DNA of 64,000 nucleotides from Haloarcula rubripromontorii (GCF_001280425.1 NZ_LIUF01000002.1:1-64000), one strand, 5' to 3'. Numbered from the stretch's first letter, positions 1 to 9,497 are shown. Program-made: numbers and translations. Notes: generated by a model not told the origin, from the letters alone.

Positions 1-188
1 TTCAGGAGGTCTATCGTCATCCGGTAGGACGTGTCGAGGTAAATCCGCAGACAATGGAGGGAGACGAGCGCATAGTCGGCGAATCCGCCGCCACCTTCCG
101 GGGCGGCGGATTCGTCTCCATCGCCAGTAACTCTTTGAGAAATCGGGACAATCTCGCCAGTGAAGCGGGAGATTTGCGTCATGACCAT
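1..188 (-). CDS. IS5-type transposase, N-terminal part (cut by window edge)
   Basis: Reading leftwards from ATG 188 (or ATG 182) there is an open frame to the window edge, about 62 codons, with no stop. It contains TQISRFTGEIVPI, then GGGGFADYALVSLHCLRIY and a tail LDTSYRMTIDLLK. This resembles the N-terminus of haloarchaeal IS5-group transposases; that is recognition, not a search result. The catalytic DDE part lies outside the window, so activity cannot be judged. An 11-bp inverted repeat brackets the start codons. The element end and target duplication were not located. Confidence 0.7.
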   Translation of the reverse strand, partial: MVMTQISRFTGEIVPISQRVTGDGDESAAPEGGGGFADYALVSLHCLRIYLDTSYRMTIDLL

Positions 189-205
189 TCGCAGTCTCCC
201 GCTTC
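162..205. repeat. 11-bp inverted repeat around the transposase start
   Basis: GAAGCGGGAGA at 162-172 and its perfect complement TCTCCCGCTTC at 195-205 enclose a 22-nt loop holding both candidate start codons (180-182 and 186-188). In the transcript this would be a strong hairpin that could hide the start of translation. It could also be part of the insertion-sequence end. Confidence 0.6.
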
Positions 206-280
206 AACTCCTTTGATTTAGCGACCTATCCCGTCGCCATCTAGTGATTCAACACAGCCTCTGAATCCGAACAACGCTGT

Positions 281-898
281 TCAGAAGAACTGGAACAGAT
301 CGTCACGCTGGGCGTCGTGAAGGTGGTGTCGGATAGCCTCGTTCAGTGGCTCGATGGCGCCGCGTTTCGCAGTTATCGGTGCGATAGTCTCCTGCCACTG
401 TTGCCATGGCGGATGGAGTCCGAGTCGGTCACAGAGGTCGTTCAGGCGCTCATCCCTGTCATCAACCTTGTCCATTTTGTTGACGGCGACGACCGGTTCG
501 ACGCCGACCTCTCGGAGGAAGTGAAACATCTCCACGTCGTGTGGGATCTCGTCGGGGCCGGAGTGGCGGTCGATGATGTCGATGACCGATTTGCCGTCCA
601 CGACGAGGATACCGACGAGAATCTGGTCGGCATTTCGCTCGACGTACTGGACCACGTCGGTCTTGATTTCTTCGCGGACATCTTCTGGAACGCCTTTCAT
701 GTACCCGAAGCCGGGGAGGTCGCTGATAACGAAATCGGCGCTGGCCCAGTCGAAGTGGTTGGGTGAACGGGTGACGCCGGGTCGCTGGCCTGTATCGAAC
801 GTGTGGCCCGTTATTTCGCGCATCAACGTCGATTTCCCGACGTTGGACCGGCCGACGAGCACCACCTCGGCGTCCCGGTCCGGTCGTGATTCGAACAT
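281..898 (-). CDS. engB: EngB-type GTP-binding protein
   Basis: 205-residue TRAFAC-class GTPase of the EngB/YihA group. In bacteria these proteins assist large ribosomal subunit assembly; the archaeal role is less clear. G1 is GRSNVGKST (16-24), G3 is DLPG (60-63) and G4 is NKMD (about 140). The N-terminal extension before G1 is short, as usual for the family. It starts at ATG 898 and is divergent from the DUF389 gene across a 147-bp gap. Family certain, function inferred from the family. Confidence 0.9.
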   Translation of the reverse strand: MFESRPDRDAEVVLVGRSNVGKSTLMREITGHTFDTGQRPGVTRSPNHFDWASADFVISDLPGFGYMKGVPEDVREEIKTDVVQYVERNADQILVGILVVDGKSVIDIIDRHSGPDEIPHDVEMFHFLREVGVEPVVAVNKMDKVDDRDERLNDLCDRLGLHPPWQQWQETIAPITAKRGAIEPLNEAIRHHLHDAQRDDLFQFF

Positions 899-1045
899 AC
901 TCGGTGTACTCCGCCAGCGGGGAAAAACGCGTTCGTTTTGGGCGGACCGACGGCTCTGGAATTCACAATGGTACTTTCATCCGTCGCAGAACTTGGGGCC
1001 GGCTGACTAGCCGCCTTTTTGGTGTCGGGGGCCCCACCCGGAGCC

Positions 1046-2326
1046 GTGCGGCTGGTACAGATACTGATTCCCACAGGGAAGCGCGACGCCGTTCTGGGCG
1101 TGTTGGCCGAGGAGGGCATAGATTACGTGCTCACCGACGAGACGAGCGGACGGGGGTTTACCGCCGTCGTTACCTTTCCAGTCCCGACCAACGCGCTCGA
1201 ACCAGTCCTCGAAGAGTTGCGGGACGTTGGTATCAACGACGACGGCTACACGGTCGTCGTGGATGCGAACACCGTCATCTCCAGCCAGTTCGACGAGCTA
1301 GAGGAGAAGTACTCAGAGGAGGAGGACGAGGACCGCATCGCGCGGGAGGAACTCACGTCGAAAGCAAACGACCTCGCGCCCTCGATGTCGAACTATGCGC
1401 TGATGACGGTCATCAGCGCGATTATCGCGACTGCGGGGCTTCTGCTCGACTCCCCGGCCGTCGTCGTCGGTTCGATGGTCATCGCACCGCTCATCGGCCC
1501 GGCGATGACCGCCAACGTCGGCACCGTCGTTGACGACCACGAGATGTTCGCACAGGGCGTCAAACTGCAGGCTATCGGGCTCGGACTCGCCGTGGCAAGC
1601 GCGACTGTCTTCGCCCTGCTCGTCCGGCACGCCAACGTCATCCCGCCGCTCGCTGACGTGACCTCAGTCGGGCAGATACGTGAGCGGGTCGCCCCCGACT
1701 TCCTCTCGCTGATCGTCGCACTCGGCGCTGGCGCGGCCGGCGTCGTTAGCCTCACTAGCGGGGTCTCAACGGCGCTGGTCGGTGTCATGATTGCTGTCGC
1801 ACTCATCCCGCCGGCGGCCACGGTCGGCATCGGCATCGCGTGGGGCCAGCCGCTCGTCAGTCTCGGATCTGCCGTGTTGCTGCTGGTGAACGTCCTCTCT
1901 ATCAACCTCGCGGTGCTCGTCGGACTCTGGTATCAGGGGTACCGCCCCGAACACTGGTTTCAGGAGAGCAACGCGCGGTCGGCGACTGTCAAACGAATCG
2001 GCGTCCTCGTCGTCTCAATACTCGTCCTCTCGGCGTTTCTGGGCGGTGTGACGCTGGACTCCTACCAGCGAGCGACGACGGAGTCGGACATCCACGAGGG
2101 CATTGAAGCTAGCGTCGACCCGCCGGCGAGTGTCCTGTCGGTCGAAGTCGAGTCGACGAACACCGCCATCTTCCAACAGCCGCGCCGCGTCGTCGTCACT
2201 GTCGGCCTGCCGCCGGACGCGGAGCAGCCACTGCTTGCCGACCAGCTCGATACCATAGCTGACGACGCGGCCGGTCGAGACGTTGCGACGGAAGTTCACT
2301 ACGTCACTGTCGAACGGAACGGCTGA
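1046..2326 (+). CDS. DUF389 (TIGR00341-like) membrane protein
   Basis: About 426 residues. The N-terminal soluble domain (1-120) begins RLVQILIPTGKRDAVL and is rich in Glu and Asp around residue 90. A block of hydrophobic helices with repeated Gly and Ala follows (about 120-330), then a soluble tail. This is the layout of DUF389 proteins, whose function is unknown. GTG 1046 is preferred because homologous proteins usually begin near MRLVQ; TTG 1019 and GTG 1022 are in frame upstream. Transport activity is a guess. Confidence 0.75.
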   Translation: MRLVQILIPTGKRDAVLGVLAEEGIDYVLTDETSGRGFTAVVTFPVPTNALEPVLEELRDVGINDDGYTVVVDANTVISSQFDELEEKYSEEEDEDRIAREELTSKANDLAPSMSNYALMTVISAIIATAGLLLDSPAVVVGSMVIAPLIGPAMTANVGTVVDDHEMFAQGVKLQAIGLGLAVASATVFALLVRHANVIPPLADVTSVGQIRERVAPDFLSLIVALGAGAAGVVSLTSGVSTALVGVMIAVALIPPAATVGIGIAWGQPLVSLGSAVLLLVNVLSINLAVLVGLWYQGYRPEHWFQESNARSATVKRIGVLVVSILVLSAFLGGVTLDSYQRATTESDIHEGIEASVDPPASVLSVEVESTNTAIFQQPRRVVVTVGLPPDAEQPLLADQLDTIADDAAGRDVATEVHYVTVERNG

Positions 2327-2387
2327 CGCTCAAAACCGACTTTGAGCGTTCGACGACATAAATACCGCTGGGCGTGTCGGAGACGGT

Positions 2388-3098
2388 ATGGTATCACGAC
2401 CACTCGCAATCGCTGGCGTGCTGGCACTGCTCATTGTCGGCGGCGTCGGGTTCGCACTTGCGGACACCGGGACCGTCGCGCCGTCGACGAATTCGACCGT
2501 GAGCGTCAGCGCCGATGCGACCGTCGAACGCGCGCCCGACCGTGCAACTGTAACCGTCGCCGCGGTGGGTCGCGGTGAGACCGCCGAAGCGGCGCGAAAC
2601 AACCTCAGCGGTGATGCTGACGCCATCACGTCGGCCCTGGAAGGCGAGGGCGCAGACGTGACTTCCTCGCGGTTCCAGATCCGCCCCGAGTACGAGCAGA
2701 GCCGAGAGGGCCGCGAACAGGTCGGCTACGTGGCGATACACACCGTCGAAGCCGAAACGAGCAATGTTTCGACTGCCGGGACGCTCATCGATGCCGCAGT
2801 CGACGCCGGCGCGGACCGCGTTGAGGGTGTCCGATACTCACTGAGCGAGGAGACGAGACAGGATGCTCGCGAAGAGGCCCTGACGACCGCCATGGACAAC
2901 GCCCGGACGGACGCCGAAGTCGTCGCCACCGCAGAGGGACGGTCCGTCGGTGACGCGGTCACGATTCAGACCAGCAACCACGGCCGGCCTGTCGTGTACG
3001 CGGAAGCGATGGCCGCCGACGCCGGCGGGCGGACGAGCATCCAGCCCGGCGATGTCACTGTCGACGCCTCTGTCAGTGTCACCTACGAGCTAGACTAA
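2388..3098 (+). CDS. SIMPL-domain (DUF541) secreted or anchored protein
   Basis: 236 residues. Residues 1-26 form a signal or membrane anchor (LAIAGVLALLIVGGVGFALA). The rest is a SIMPL/DUF541 domain with the usual opening VSVSADATVERAPDRATVTV and a repeated alternation of strands and Ala-rich helices. Family members are extracytoplasmic and of unclear molecular role. An AT-containing box (TAAATA, about 2359-2364) lies about 27 bp before the ATG, consistent with a leaderless transcript. Confidence 0.8.
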   Translation: MVSRPLAIAGVLALLIVGGVGFALADTGTVAPSTNSTVSVSADATVERAPDRATVTVAAVGRGETAEAARNNLSGDADAITSALEGEGADVTSSRFQIRPEYEQSREGREQVGYVAIHTVEAETSNVSTAGTLIDAAVDAGADRVEGVRYSLSEETRQDAREEALTTAMDNARTDAEVVATAEGRSVGDAVTIQTSNHGRPVVYAEAMAADAGGRTSIQPGDVTVDASVSVTYELD

Positions 3099-3238
3099 GA
3101 CGTCTTTCTCGCCACTCCACGCCTCGTTCGTGTTTTCAAAATATCGCCCGCTGGCGACTGCAGTCCTCGCGCGTCGCTGCGTTCCCCGCTCGGAGTGTCC
3201 GAGACGCCGCCCGATGGTCGGCGTCTCGCTACCTCTCG

Positions 3239-4234
3239 CTACTCGTCGAACGGCAGTTCGAGTTCGTAGTCCACCGCGTCGATAGCGGCCTGCAACACGC
3301 CGTCGACGTTGTCGTCTTCGGTGACGCTCATGTAGTGGTCGGCCTCTACGTCCGTCGAGAGGTCGCTCTTGTTCGCGATGGTCAGCACGGGCACGTCGAA
3401 GCGCGCTTCGATGGCGTTTCGGAGTTCAAGCTGGTCCGCGAGCGGATAGCCACACTCGCCACTTGGGTCGATAAACACGAGGACCGCGTCAGCGAGGTGT
3501 TCGAGCGCGCTCACGGCCTGTGACTCGATTTCGTTTCGTTCCTCCGGCGGCCGGTCGAGCAGACCGGGGGTGTCGACGAGCTGGTAGCGGATACGCTGGT
3601 CCTCGAAATGGCCAACGCGGATCTGTGTCGTCGTGAACGGATACGAGGCGATCTCGTTGTCGGCCCGCGTGACGCGGTTGACGAACGACGACTTCCCGAC
3701 GTTAGGGTAGCCGGCAACGACGATGGCTGGCTCGTCCGGGCGGATGTCGGGAATATCTTTGAGGGCGTTGTGCGCGGTCGAGATAGCGGCGAGGTCGTCT
3801 TCGACTTCTTCGACGACGTCAGCGATACGGGCAAAGGCCTGCTTGCGGAGCTTCCGGGCGGTGTCGATGTCTCCGCGGGCGACGCGGCTCTCGTACTCTT
3901 GGCGGATCTCGACGACCTTGTCGGCGGCCCACGAGATCTCTGACAGGTGCTGTTTCAGCGCGTCGATACCGGGGTCGTCGTCCGCGGGGTAGGCTTCGCC
4001 GACGACAGCGTCGGCGAGTTCGACGTAGAAGGGGTCGAGGTTATCAATCGTCGGCCACGCGGTCACCACGTTCTCCATGTTGTCGGAGGCGATGTTCGAC
4101 GCCGTCATCAGCATCGACTGCTGGGCTTCGTTCCCGTCCTTGGCCCCGCCGGCGCGTGACGCCCGCGAGAAGGCTTTGTCCACGAGCTCCTCGGCAGTGG
4201 GCGTCGTCGGCAGACCCTCGAAGGGATGGCTCAT
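3239..4234 (-). CDS. NOG1-family GTPase
   Basis: 331 residues. A helical N-terminal half (1-165) precedes a GTPase domain with G1 GYPNVGKSS (175-183), G3 DTPG (221-224) and G4 NKSD (288-291). This is the domain order of Nog1 and its archaeal relatives, which act in 60S/50S ribosome assembly. The C-terminal extension of eukaryotic Nog1 is absent, as in archaea. It diverges from the small ASCH-like gene with a 94-bp gap. Confidence 0.85.
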   Translation of the reverse strand: MSHPFEGLPTTPTAEELVDKAFSRASRAGGAKDGNEAQQSMLMTASNIASDNMENVVTAWPTIDNLDPFYVELADAVVGEAYPADDDPGIDALKQHLSEISWAADKVVEIRQEYESRVARGDIDTARKLRKQAFARIADVVEEVEDDLAAISTAHNALKDIPDIRPDEPAIVVAGYPNVGKSSFVNRVTRADNEIASYPFTTTQIRVGHFEDQRIRYQLVDTPGLLDRPPEERNEIESQAVSALEHLADAVLVFIDPSGECGYPLADQLELRNAIEARFDVPVLTIANKSDLSTDVEADHYMSVTEDDNVDGVLQAAIDAVDYELELPFDE

Positions 4235-4328
4235 AGGTTCCGTTGACGGCCGGAGCGTAAAAGCGCGTTCAATCGCGGCCCAAACTGTTGCGAGTCACGT
4301 TTTTGAGCGTCCCGGACACAGGTCTGGT

Positions 4329-4646
4329 ATGGCACAGATTGACGCCGGCGAGATTCTCCCCAACGACCACGTCCAGCAGATGGCGGCTGAGGGTCGGGTT
4401 ACCCAGATGCACCGCGGCCACCAGTACGCCGACGAGGGCGACACCTTCGAGATAGACGGCACCGAATTCGAGGTAACAGACGTAACACACCGGACGCTGG
4501 GCGACCTGACTGACGAGGACGCACAGCGAGAGGGGTCGGCGGACCTCGACGCGTACAAGGAGCGCATGAAGAACGTCCACGGCAGTTTCGAGTGGGACGA
4601 CGACAGCGAGGTCGTCCGGCACCGATTCGCCCCCGTCGACGAGTAG
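4329..4646 (+). CDS. Small ASCH-domain-like protein
   Basis: 105 residues beginning MAQIDAGEILPNDHVQQM. A compact beta-rich middle (QYADEGDTFEIDGTEFEV) is followed by TDEDAQREGSADLDAYKERM, a pattern seen in ASCH-fold proteins, which are predicted RNA-binding domains. ATG 4329 is chosen because the frame upstream runs into the NOG1 promoter and lacks haloarchaeal codon bias. Family assignment is moderate and no substrate is known. Confidence 0.65.
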   Translation: MAQIDAGEILPNDHVQQMAAEGRVTQMHRGHQYADEGDTFEIDGTEFEVTDVTHRTLGDLTDEDAQREGSADLDAYKERMKNVHGSFEWDDDSEVVRHRFAPVDE

Positions 4647-4674
4647 CGCCGCGACGAAGAGACGACTGAGCGCC

Positions 4675-6609
4675 TTATTCTTCCGCTATCACGTCGACGC
4701 CGGTAAACTCGAAGCGTGCGCCGCCAGTATCACTCTCAGTGAGTGTGACCGTCCAGTCGTGGGCAGTGGCGATCTGTGATACTATTGAGAGTCCGAACCC
4801 GGTGCCGTCGGTCGTCGTCGAGTAACCGCTTTCGAACACTGTCTCCCGGTCGGATTCGGGGACGCCCGGGCCGTCGTCTGAGACGGCGAACCCGTCCGGA
4901 ATCTCGGTAACGGTTATCGTTACGGCCGAACTGCCGTGTCTGTCGGCACCCTCTGACTGCAGTCGACTGTCCGTAGCGCTGTGCTCTACGGCGTTTCGGA
5001 TCAGGTTCTCCAGCAACTGTTTGAGCCGCGTCATGTCTGCCTGTATCTTGCGGTCAGTGTCGACCACCAGTGCCGCGTCACCGGTATCGACTACCTCCCA
5101 GCAGTCAGTGACTGCCGTCGCCAGTGCCACCGTTTCCATCTCCGCGACGCTGTCGCCGGTCCGGGCAAGCAACAGCAGGTCGTCTATCAACGCTTGCATC
5201 CGGTCGAGTGCCTGCTCTATCGCATCGATGTTGTCGTCGTCACATGCCTCCGAAAGCGCACCCAACCGGCCGATTGCGACGTTCAGGGGGTTGCGAAGGT
5301 CGTGACTGACGACCGTGGCGAACTGCTCCAGCCGGTCGTTTTGCGCCGACAGCTCCTGCTCACGGTCGCGGAGCTGCCTGTCGCGCTCGACGGCGGCGAG
5401 GGCGACCTCCATGTTCGCCGCGAGGATCCGTCCAGCGACGATGTCTGCCTCGTTGAAGGCGTCGACGGTCGCCGACGCGGCGATGAGAATGCCGTGTCCT
5501 CCCAGTGGCAGATACAGTTCGCTGCGTGTCGGCGTCTCGGGGTTCTGTACGTCTTCGTCCAGCCGCACGTCGGGAACTGCGGTTGCCTCGCCGCTCTCGT
5601 ACACCCGCCAGGCGATGCTGTCGCCCGGCCCAAACGTCGGGATATCACCGATCAGCTTCCGAGCCGACGCGGTGGCGGCGACGGGCTCTAACCGGCCATC
5701 GTCGTTGATGAGGTGGACTGCGTTCGCGTCGAGTCCGATGATATCTGCGGCGGCGTTGACGCCGATGCCGGCGACTTCGTTGCGGACTTCGGCAGCCATC
5801 AACTCTCGCGTGGCCTCGTGTAGCGCTTCGAGTCGACGCTCGCGCTCGTCAGTATCGCTTCGGTCGCTGATGACGGTCACTGTACTGTCTTCGCTGTCCC
5901 AGGTCACGTCACACGCCGTGACGCTGGCCTGGACGTTGTTGCCGGCCAGCGTCCGTATCGTCCGTTCGACGTAATCGGCCGTCTGGTCGTCCTTGACGAC
6001 GCGCTCGACGGCCGCGGTCCCGCAGCCTGCCGGCTCGACGAGTTCAGTCAGCGGCCGGTCACGGAGTTCGTCGCTGTCGGCGGCACCGAACAGCTCAACT
6101 GCCGCTGGGTTCGCGTACACGATAGTGCTGGCGACGCTGACGAGGACCGCATCGTTCGTCGCGTCGAGAATTCGTTTCGTCCGTTCCTGTGCGGCCTCAG
6201 CCGTTGCTTTCGCTTTGACTCGCTCGACGGCGTTTCGGATTCGCTGTGCGAGGACGGCGTACTGCTGTGACCCGTGCGTTTTCTGAATGTAGTCGGTGAC
6301 GCCGGCCGCGATTGCGTTGCTCGCAAGCGTTTCGCTCCCCTGACTGGTGAAAAGCAGGAACGGTAGGTCCGGGTCTCTGGCTCGGACCGTTTCCAGGAAC
6401 TCTAGCCCGTCGATACCCGGCATGTCGTAGTCACTGACGATGCAGTCCACGTCGTGCTCGTCCAGATACGACAGTCCGTCTGTCGCACTCGTGACGCCGG
6501 TGGCGTCCATCGCCGTGTCCTTGCGTTCGAGATGTGTCGCGATAAGATCGGCGTACGATGGTTCGTCATCGACACAGAGGACTGTAACGCCCGACGCCAC
6601 ATGGCCCAT
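4675..6609 (-). CDS. Hybrid sensor: receiver-PAS-GAF-histidine kinase
   Basis: 644 residues from ATG 6609. An N-terminal receiver (8-125) has acidic DD at 14-15, phospho-acceptor D60 in SDYDMPG and K110. A PAS domain spans about 145-250 and a GAF domain about 262-405. HisKA has H436 in VVSHDLRNP, and the HATPase domain (about 530-640) has N-, G1- and G2-boxes. There are no membrane helices, so it is a cytosolic sensor. A receiver at the N-terminus suggests it sits within a phosphorelay. No output regulator lies next to it. Upstream in-frame start 6711 would overlap hisE and is less likely. Confidence 0.85.
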   Translation of the reverse strand: MGHVASGVTVLCVDDEPSYADLIATHLERKDTAMDATGVTSATDGLSYLDEHDVDCIVSDYDMPGIDGLEFLETVRARDPDLPFLLFTSQGSETLASNAIAAGVTDYIQKTHGSQQYAVLAQRIRNAVERVKAKATAEAAQERTKRILDATNDAVLVSVASTIVYANPAAVELFGAADSDELRDRPLTELVEPAGCGTAAVERVVKDDQTADYVERTIRTLAGNNVQASVTACDVTWDSEDSTVTVISDRSDTDERERRLEALHEATRELMAAEVRNEVAGIGVNAAADIIGLDANAVHLINDDGRLEPVAATASARKLIGDIPTFGPGDSIAWRVYESGEATAVPDVRLDEDVQNPETPTRSELYLPLGGHGILIAASATVDAFNEADIVAGRILAANMEVALAAVERDRQLRDREQELSAQNDRLEQFATVVSHDLRNPLNVAIGRLGALSEACDDDNIDAIEQALDRMQALIDDLLLLARTGDSVAEMETVALATAVTDCWEVVDTGDAALVVDTDRKIQADMTRLKQLLENLIRNAVEHSATDSRLQSEGADRHGSSAVTITVTEIPDGFAVSDDGPGVPESDRETVFESGYSTTTDGTGFGLSIVSQIATAHDWTVTLTESDTGGARFEFTGVDVIAEE

Positions 6610-6670
6610 GGACTTCGATATGCACCGTGTCGGTGTCAATCTATCGTGCCCTGTACCTGACGAGCGGAAC

Positions 6671-6967
6671 TTATCGTCGTTTCGCCAGCTCTGCCCGCAA
6701 GTCGTCGACATCCATCTCCTTCATCGACAGCAGGACGAGCAGGTGATAGACGATGTCGGCCGATTCGTGGGCCAGCTCCTCGCGGTCGTCGTCTTTGGCC
6801 GCCAGAATCAGTTCGGTTGTCTCCTCGCCGAGCTTCTCCAGCACGGCGTTTTCGCCCTTTTCATGGGTGAACAGCGACGCAGTATAGGAGTCTTCGGGAA
6901 GGTTCGCCTTGCGGTCCTCGATGACAGCGAACAGTTCGTCGATAACGTCGGCGGTGTCGTCGCTCAT
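6671..6967 (-). CDS. hisE: Phosphoribosyl-ATP pyrophosphatase
   Basis: 98 residues, all-alpha MazG-like fold, catalysing the second step of histidine biosynthesis (PR-ATP to PR-AMP). Visible family features are NLPEDSYTASLF, the acidic GEETTELILAAKD helix and ESADIVYHLLVLL, which supply the metal-binding Glu and Asp residues. It is a stand-alone HisE, not fused to HisI. It lies 36 bp downstream of pdxT on the same strand, so the two may be co-transcribed. Confidence 0.9.
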   Translation of the reverse strand: MSDDTADVIDELFAVIEDRKANLPEDSYTASLFTHEKGENAVLEKLGEETTELILAAKDDDREELAHESADIVYHLLVLLSMKEMDVDDLRAELAKRR

Positions 6968-7003
6968 AGCCGCTGTTCGGCCAGCGGGGCCTTCAGGCCG
7001 TCG

Positions 7004-7597
7004 CTACGACTCCACGGAGTCGAAAAAGGCCAGGTCGTGGATGCGCGGATCCTCGGTCAGCTCGGGGTGGAACGACGTGCCGACGACCGGGCCGTCACGG
7101 ACCGCGACCGGGCGGTCGTCCCACGTCGCCAGCACTTCGACGTCCTCGCCCACGTAGTCGATGACCGGTGCGCGGATGAACACCGCCGGGAACGCCTCAT
7201 CGAGCCCGGCCACGTCAAGTGGCGCTTCGAAGCTGTCTTTCTGTCGCCCGAACGCGTTGCGTTCGACGGAGATGTCGATGACGTTCAGCGTGTCGACGCG
7301 GTCGTCCTGTGCGTCGGTCGCGCTGACGATGAGCCCGGCACACGTCGCAAGCACCGGCTTGCCGGCTTCGACGTGGGCTTCGATCTCTTCTGCGATCCCT
7401 TCCCGGTGGATAAGCCGCGAAATCGTGGTCGATTCCCCGCCCGGTAGCAACAGGACATCGCAGTCAGGGACCAGCCCTGCTTCGCGTATCTCGACGACCT
7501 CCGCAGTCCGGTCGTGGGCCGCTGCTGCCCGCTCGATTGCGTCCCCGTGTTCAGAGACATCGCCCTGAACCGCGAGTACACCCGCGCGTAGCGTCAT
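7004..7597 (-). CDS. pdxT: Glutaminase subunit of pyridoxal 5'-phosphate synthase
   Basis: 197 residues. PdxT hydrolyses glutamine and channels ammonia to PdxS for vitamin B6 synthesis. The class I amidotransferase triad is present: C86 in ATCAGL, H177 and E179 in SFHPEL, plus the oxyanion stretch PGGESTT (52-58). Start ATG 7597 gives the canonical MTLRAGVLAVQGD opening; in-frame starts further upstream add unlikely sequence. The partner pdxS is not in the window. Confidence 0.92.
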   Translation of the reverse strand: MTLRAGVLAVQGDVSEHGDAIERAAAAHDRTAEVVEIREAGLVPDCDVLLLPGGESTTISRLIHREGIAEEIEAHVEAGKPVLATCAGLIVSATDAQDDRVDTLNVIDISVERNAFGRQKDSFEAPLDVAGLDEAFPAVFIRAPVIDYVGEDVEVLATWDDRPVAVRDGPVVGTSFHPELTEDPRIHDLAFFDSVES

Positions 7598-7759
7598 GGC
7601 TTTCTGTTGGTGGCCCCGTGCGAAAAGCCTCTCGTCTCCTGCAAGTGTCCGCTCTGGCGGGAATCTGACTGAACACAGTGTCGGGCGTACCGTCACCCAC
7701 TGCTCGCTCGGCTATCACCGAACCAAACGGTTAGGTGAGACGGACTGTAGACGTGGCAC

Positions 7760-8794
7760 ATGGGAAAGCGACGGCAGGACCCGGTCGAAGTAAACGCGGA
7801 CGGGTCGGCAGACCTCTATGAGATATCGACTTGGGAGCCCCGGTCGACGCTGGACCGGTTCGCCCACTGGCTCTACCACATCGGCATACGGACGCTGCGG
7901 TATCTCGTCGTTATCACAGCTATCGCGATTCTCCTCCTGCAGGTCGCGTTCGGGAGCCTTGGCGCGCTCGGCGACCAGCCGCTGTTTGCCGGCATGGCCA
8001 TCCTCTCCGCCGTGCCGGCCCTCGGTCTCGCGGCGTACATCTACTACGCCGACGTGACCACGCAGGAACCGCTGACGCTGCTCGTGGGGACGTTCCTCCT
8101 TGGCGTGCTGTTCGCTGGCTTCGCGGGCGTGCTCAACGGTATTTTCGGTAGACCGGTACAGGCCATCGGCTCCGGGTTCGGCCTGGTACCGTTTCTCGGC
8201 CAGGTGTTCTTCTTCTTCCTCATTGTCGGCCCTGTCGAGGAGACGGTAAAGCTGCTTGCGGTGCGCCTGTACGCCTTCCGTGACACCCGCTTCGACGCCG
8301 TCGTCGACGGCGCGGTGTACGGGGCCGTCGCCGGCCTGGGCTTTGCGACCATCGAGAACGCGCTGTACATCACGCAGAACACCGAAATGACCGCCGGAAC
8401 AGTACAGTTACTCGCCGCCAGCAGCGACATCACTGCGGTCAGAGCGCTCGCGGGGCCGGGCCACGTCATCTACTCGGCCTTTGCCGGCTACTATCTCGGT
8501 CTGGCGAAATTCAATCCGGACGATGCCGGCCCCATCGTCCTGAAAGGATTGCTCATCGCTTCGCTCATCCACGCCGTTTACAACACGCTGGCCAGCCCAG
8601 TGACGGCCATCGCGGCCACGATATACAACGTCGACTTCCTCGTCGCGTTCTTCGGCTTCGTCATCGTGTACGACTCCATCTTTGGCCTCCTGTTGCTGAA
8701 GAAGATTCACGCGTATCGACAAGCGTACAGCCGTGCGCACGAGGACCCGGACGAGACTACGATTCATCCGGAGCAGACTGAGTTCGACCCTTAA
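7760..8794 (+). CDS. PrsW-family intramembrane protease
   Basis: 344 residues, polytopic with about eight hydrophobic segments. PrsW/CAAX-like glutamic protease motifs are in place: EE at 160-161 with K164, FATIEN ending E199-N200, H235 in GPGHVIYS and H271 in HAVYN. Bacterial PrsW cleaves anti-sigma factors; the archaeal substrate is unknown. Its stop codon overlaps by 2 bp, tail to tail, with that of riboflavin synthase. Confidence 0.85.
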   Translation: MGKRRQDPVEVNADGSADLYEISTWEPRSTLDRFAHWLYHIGIRTLRYLVVITAIAILLLQVAFGSLGALGDQPLFAGMAILSAVPALGLAAYIYYADVTTQEPLTLLVGTFLLGVLFAGFAGVLNGIFGRPVQAIGSGFGLVPFLGQVFFFFLIVGPVEETVKLLAVRLYAFRDTRFDAVVDGAVYGAVAGLGFATIENALYITQNTEMTAGTVQLLAASSDITAVRALAGPGHVIYSAFAGYYLGLAKFNPDDAGPIVLKGLLIASLIHAVYNTLASPVTAIAATIYNVDFLVAFFGFVIVYDSIFGLLLLKKIHAYRQAYSRAHEDPDETTIHPEQTEFDP

Positions 8795-9369
8795 ACCAGC
8801 TGTTCGACGTATTTTGCGACCACGTCGACCTCCAGATGGACCGGATCGCCGACGGACTTCGCCGAGAGCGTCGTCTCGGCGTAGGTCGTCGGGATGATAG
8901 CCACGTCGAACTCCTCGGAGCGCCGGTCGGCAACGGTCAGGCTGATGCCGTCGACCGTTATCGACCCTTTCTGAACCAGGTAGTCCCGATGCGCTTCGGG
9001 GAGAGAGAAGGTGAACGTCCAGTCTTCTCCCTCCTGTTCGATACCGACGATTTCGGCTGTCGTATCGACGTGGCCCTGCACGATGTGGCCGTCGAACCGC
9101 CCGTCGGCGGGCATCGCCCGCTCAAGGTTCACCCGGTCCCCACCGTCGAGGTCGTCGAAGAACGTCCGGGCAAGAGTCTCCTGAGCGAGAAACACCTCGA
9201 ACCACTCGCCGTCGACCGCCTTCTCGACGGTGAGACAGACGCCGCTGACGCTGATCGACTGGCCGTGGTCAAGTCCGTCGAACGGCGCGCCGATCCGCAT
9301 CCGACGCCCGCCCTCGTCGTCAATAACCGCCTGCACCTCGCCGGTCGTCTCGACGATTCCGGTGAACAT
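8791..9369 (-). CDS. ribE: Riboflavin synthase, alpha-type
   Basis: 192 residues with the diagnostic N-terminus MFTGIVE and two lumazine-binding repeats (about 1-88 and 89-185; the second contains GHIVQGHVD and GSITVDGISLTV). It converts two lumazine molecules to riboflavin. This is the bacterial-type enzyme, which haloarchaea carry instead of the archaeal RibC type. A small inverted repeat 58 bp upstream may be an operator. Confidence 0.92.
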   Translation of the reverse strand: MFTGIVETTGEVQAVIDDEGGRRMRIGAPFDGLDHGQSISVSGVCLTVEKAVDGEWFEVFLAQETLARTFFDDLDGGDRVNLERAMPADGRFDGHIVQGHVDTTAEIVGIEQEGEDWTFTFSLPEAHRDYLVQKGSITVDGISLTVADRRSEEFDVAIIPTTYAETTLSAKSVGDPVHLEVDVVAKYVEQLV

Positions 9370-9426
9370 ATTCCAGATACGTCGCGGCTGGCGGAAAGCA
9401 CTTCGCTTCCCGGAGACAGAATATAG

Positions 9427-9440
9427 ACTCGGAACCGAGT
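9427..9440. promoter_or_regulatory. Small inverted repeat upstream of riboflavin synthase
   Basis: ACTCGG and CCGAGT (6-bp arms, AA centre) lie in the 128-bp divergent region between ribE and a 48-codon gene. Possible operator for either; no regulator is shown. Confidence 0.35.
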
Positions 9441-9469
9441 AATTATTTACACTACCTGAGCAGAAGGAA

Positions 9470-9475
9470 TTTATC
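9470..9475 (+). promoter_or_regulatory. Box A for the 48-codon gene
   Basis: TTTATC sits about 25 bp before ATG 9498, the spacing expected for a leaderless haloarchaeal transcript. Confidence 0.5.
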
Positions 9476-9497
9476 CTCGCCGCTGGTACTGCTGCGT

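Noticed and set aside
9370-9497. FMN riboswitch for riboflavin synthase
   Set aside because: The 128-bp region has only one 6-bp inverted repeat and none of the multi-helix structure of an FMN riboswitch.
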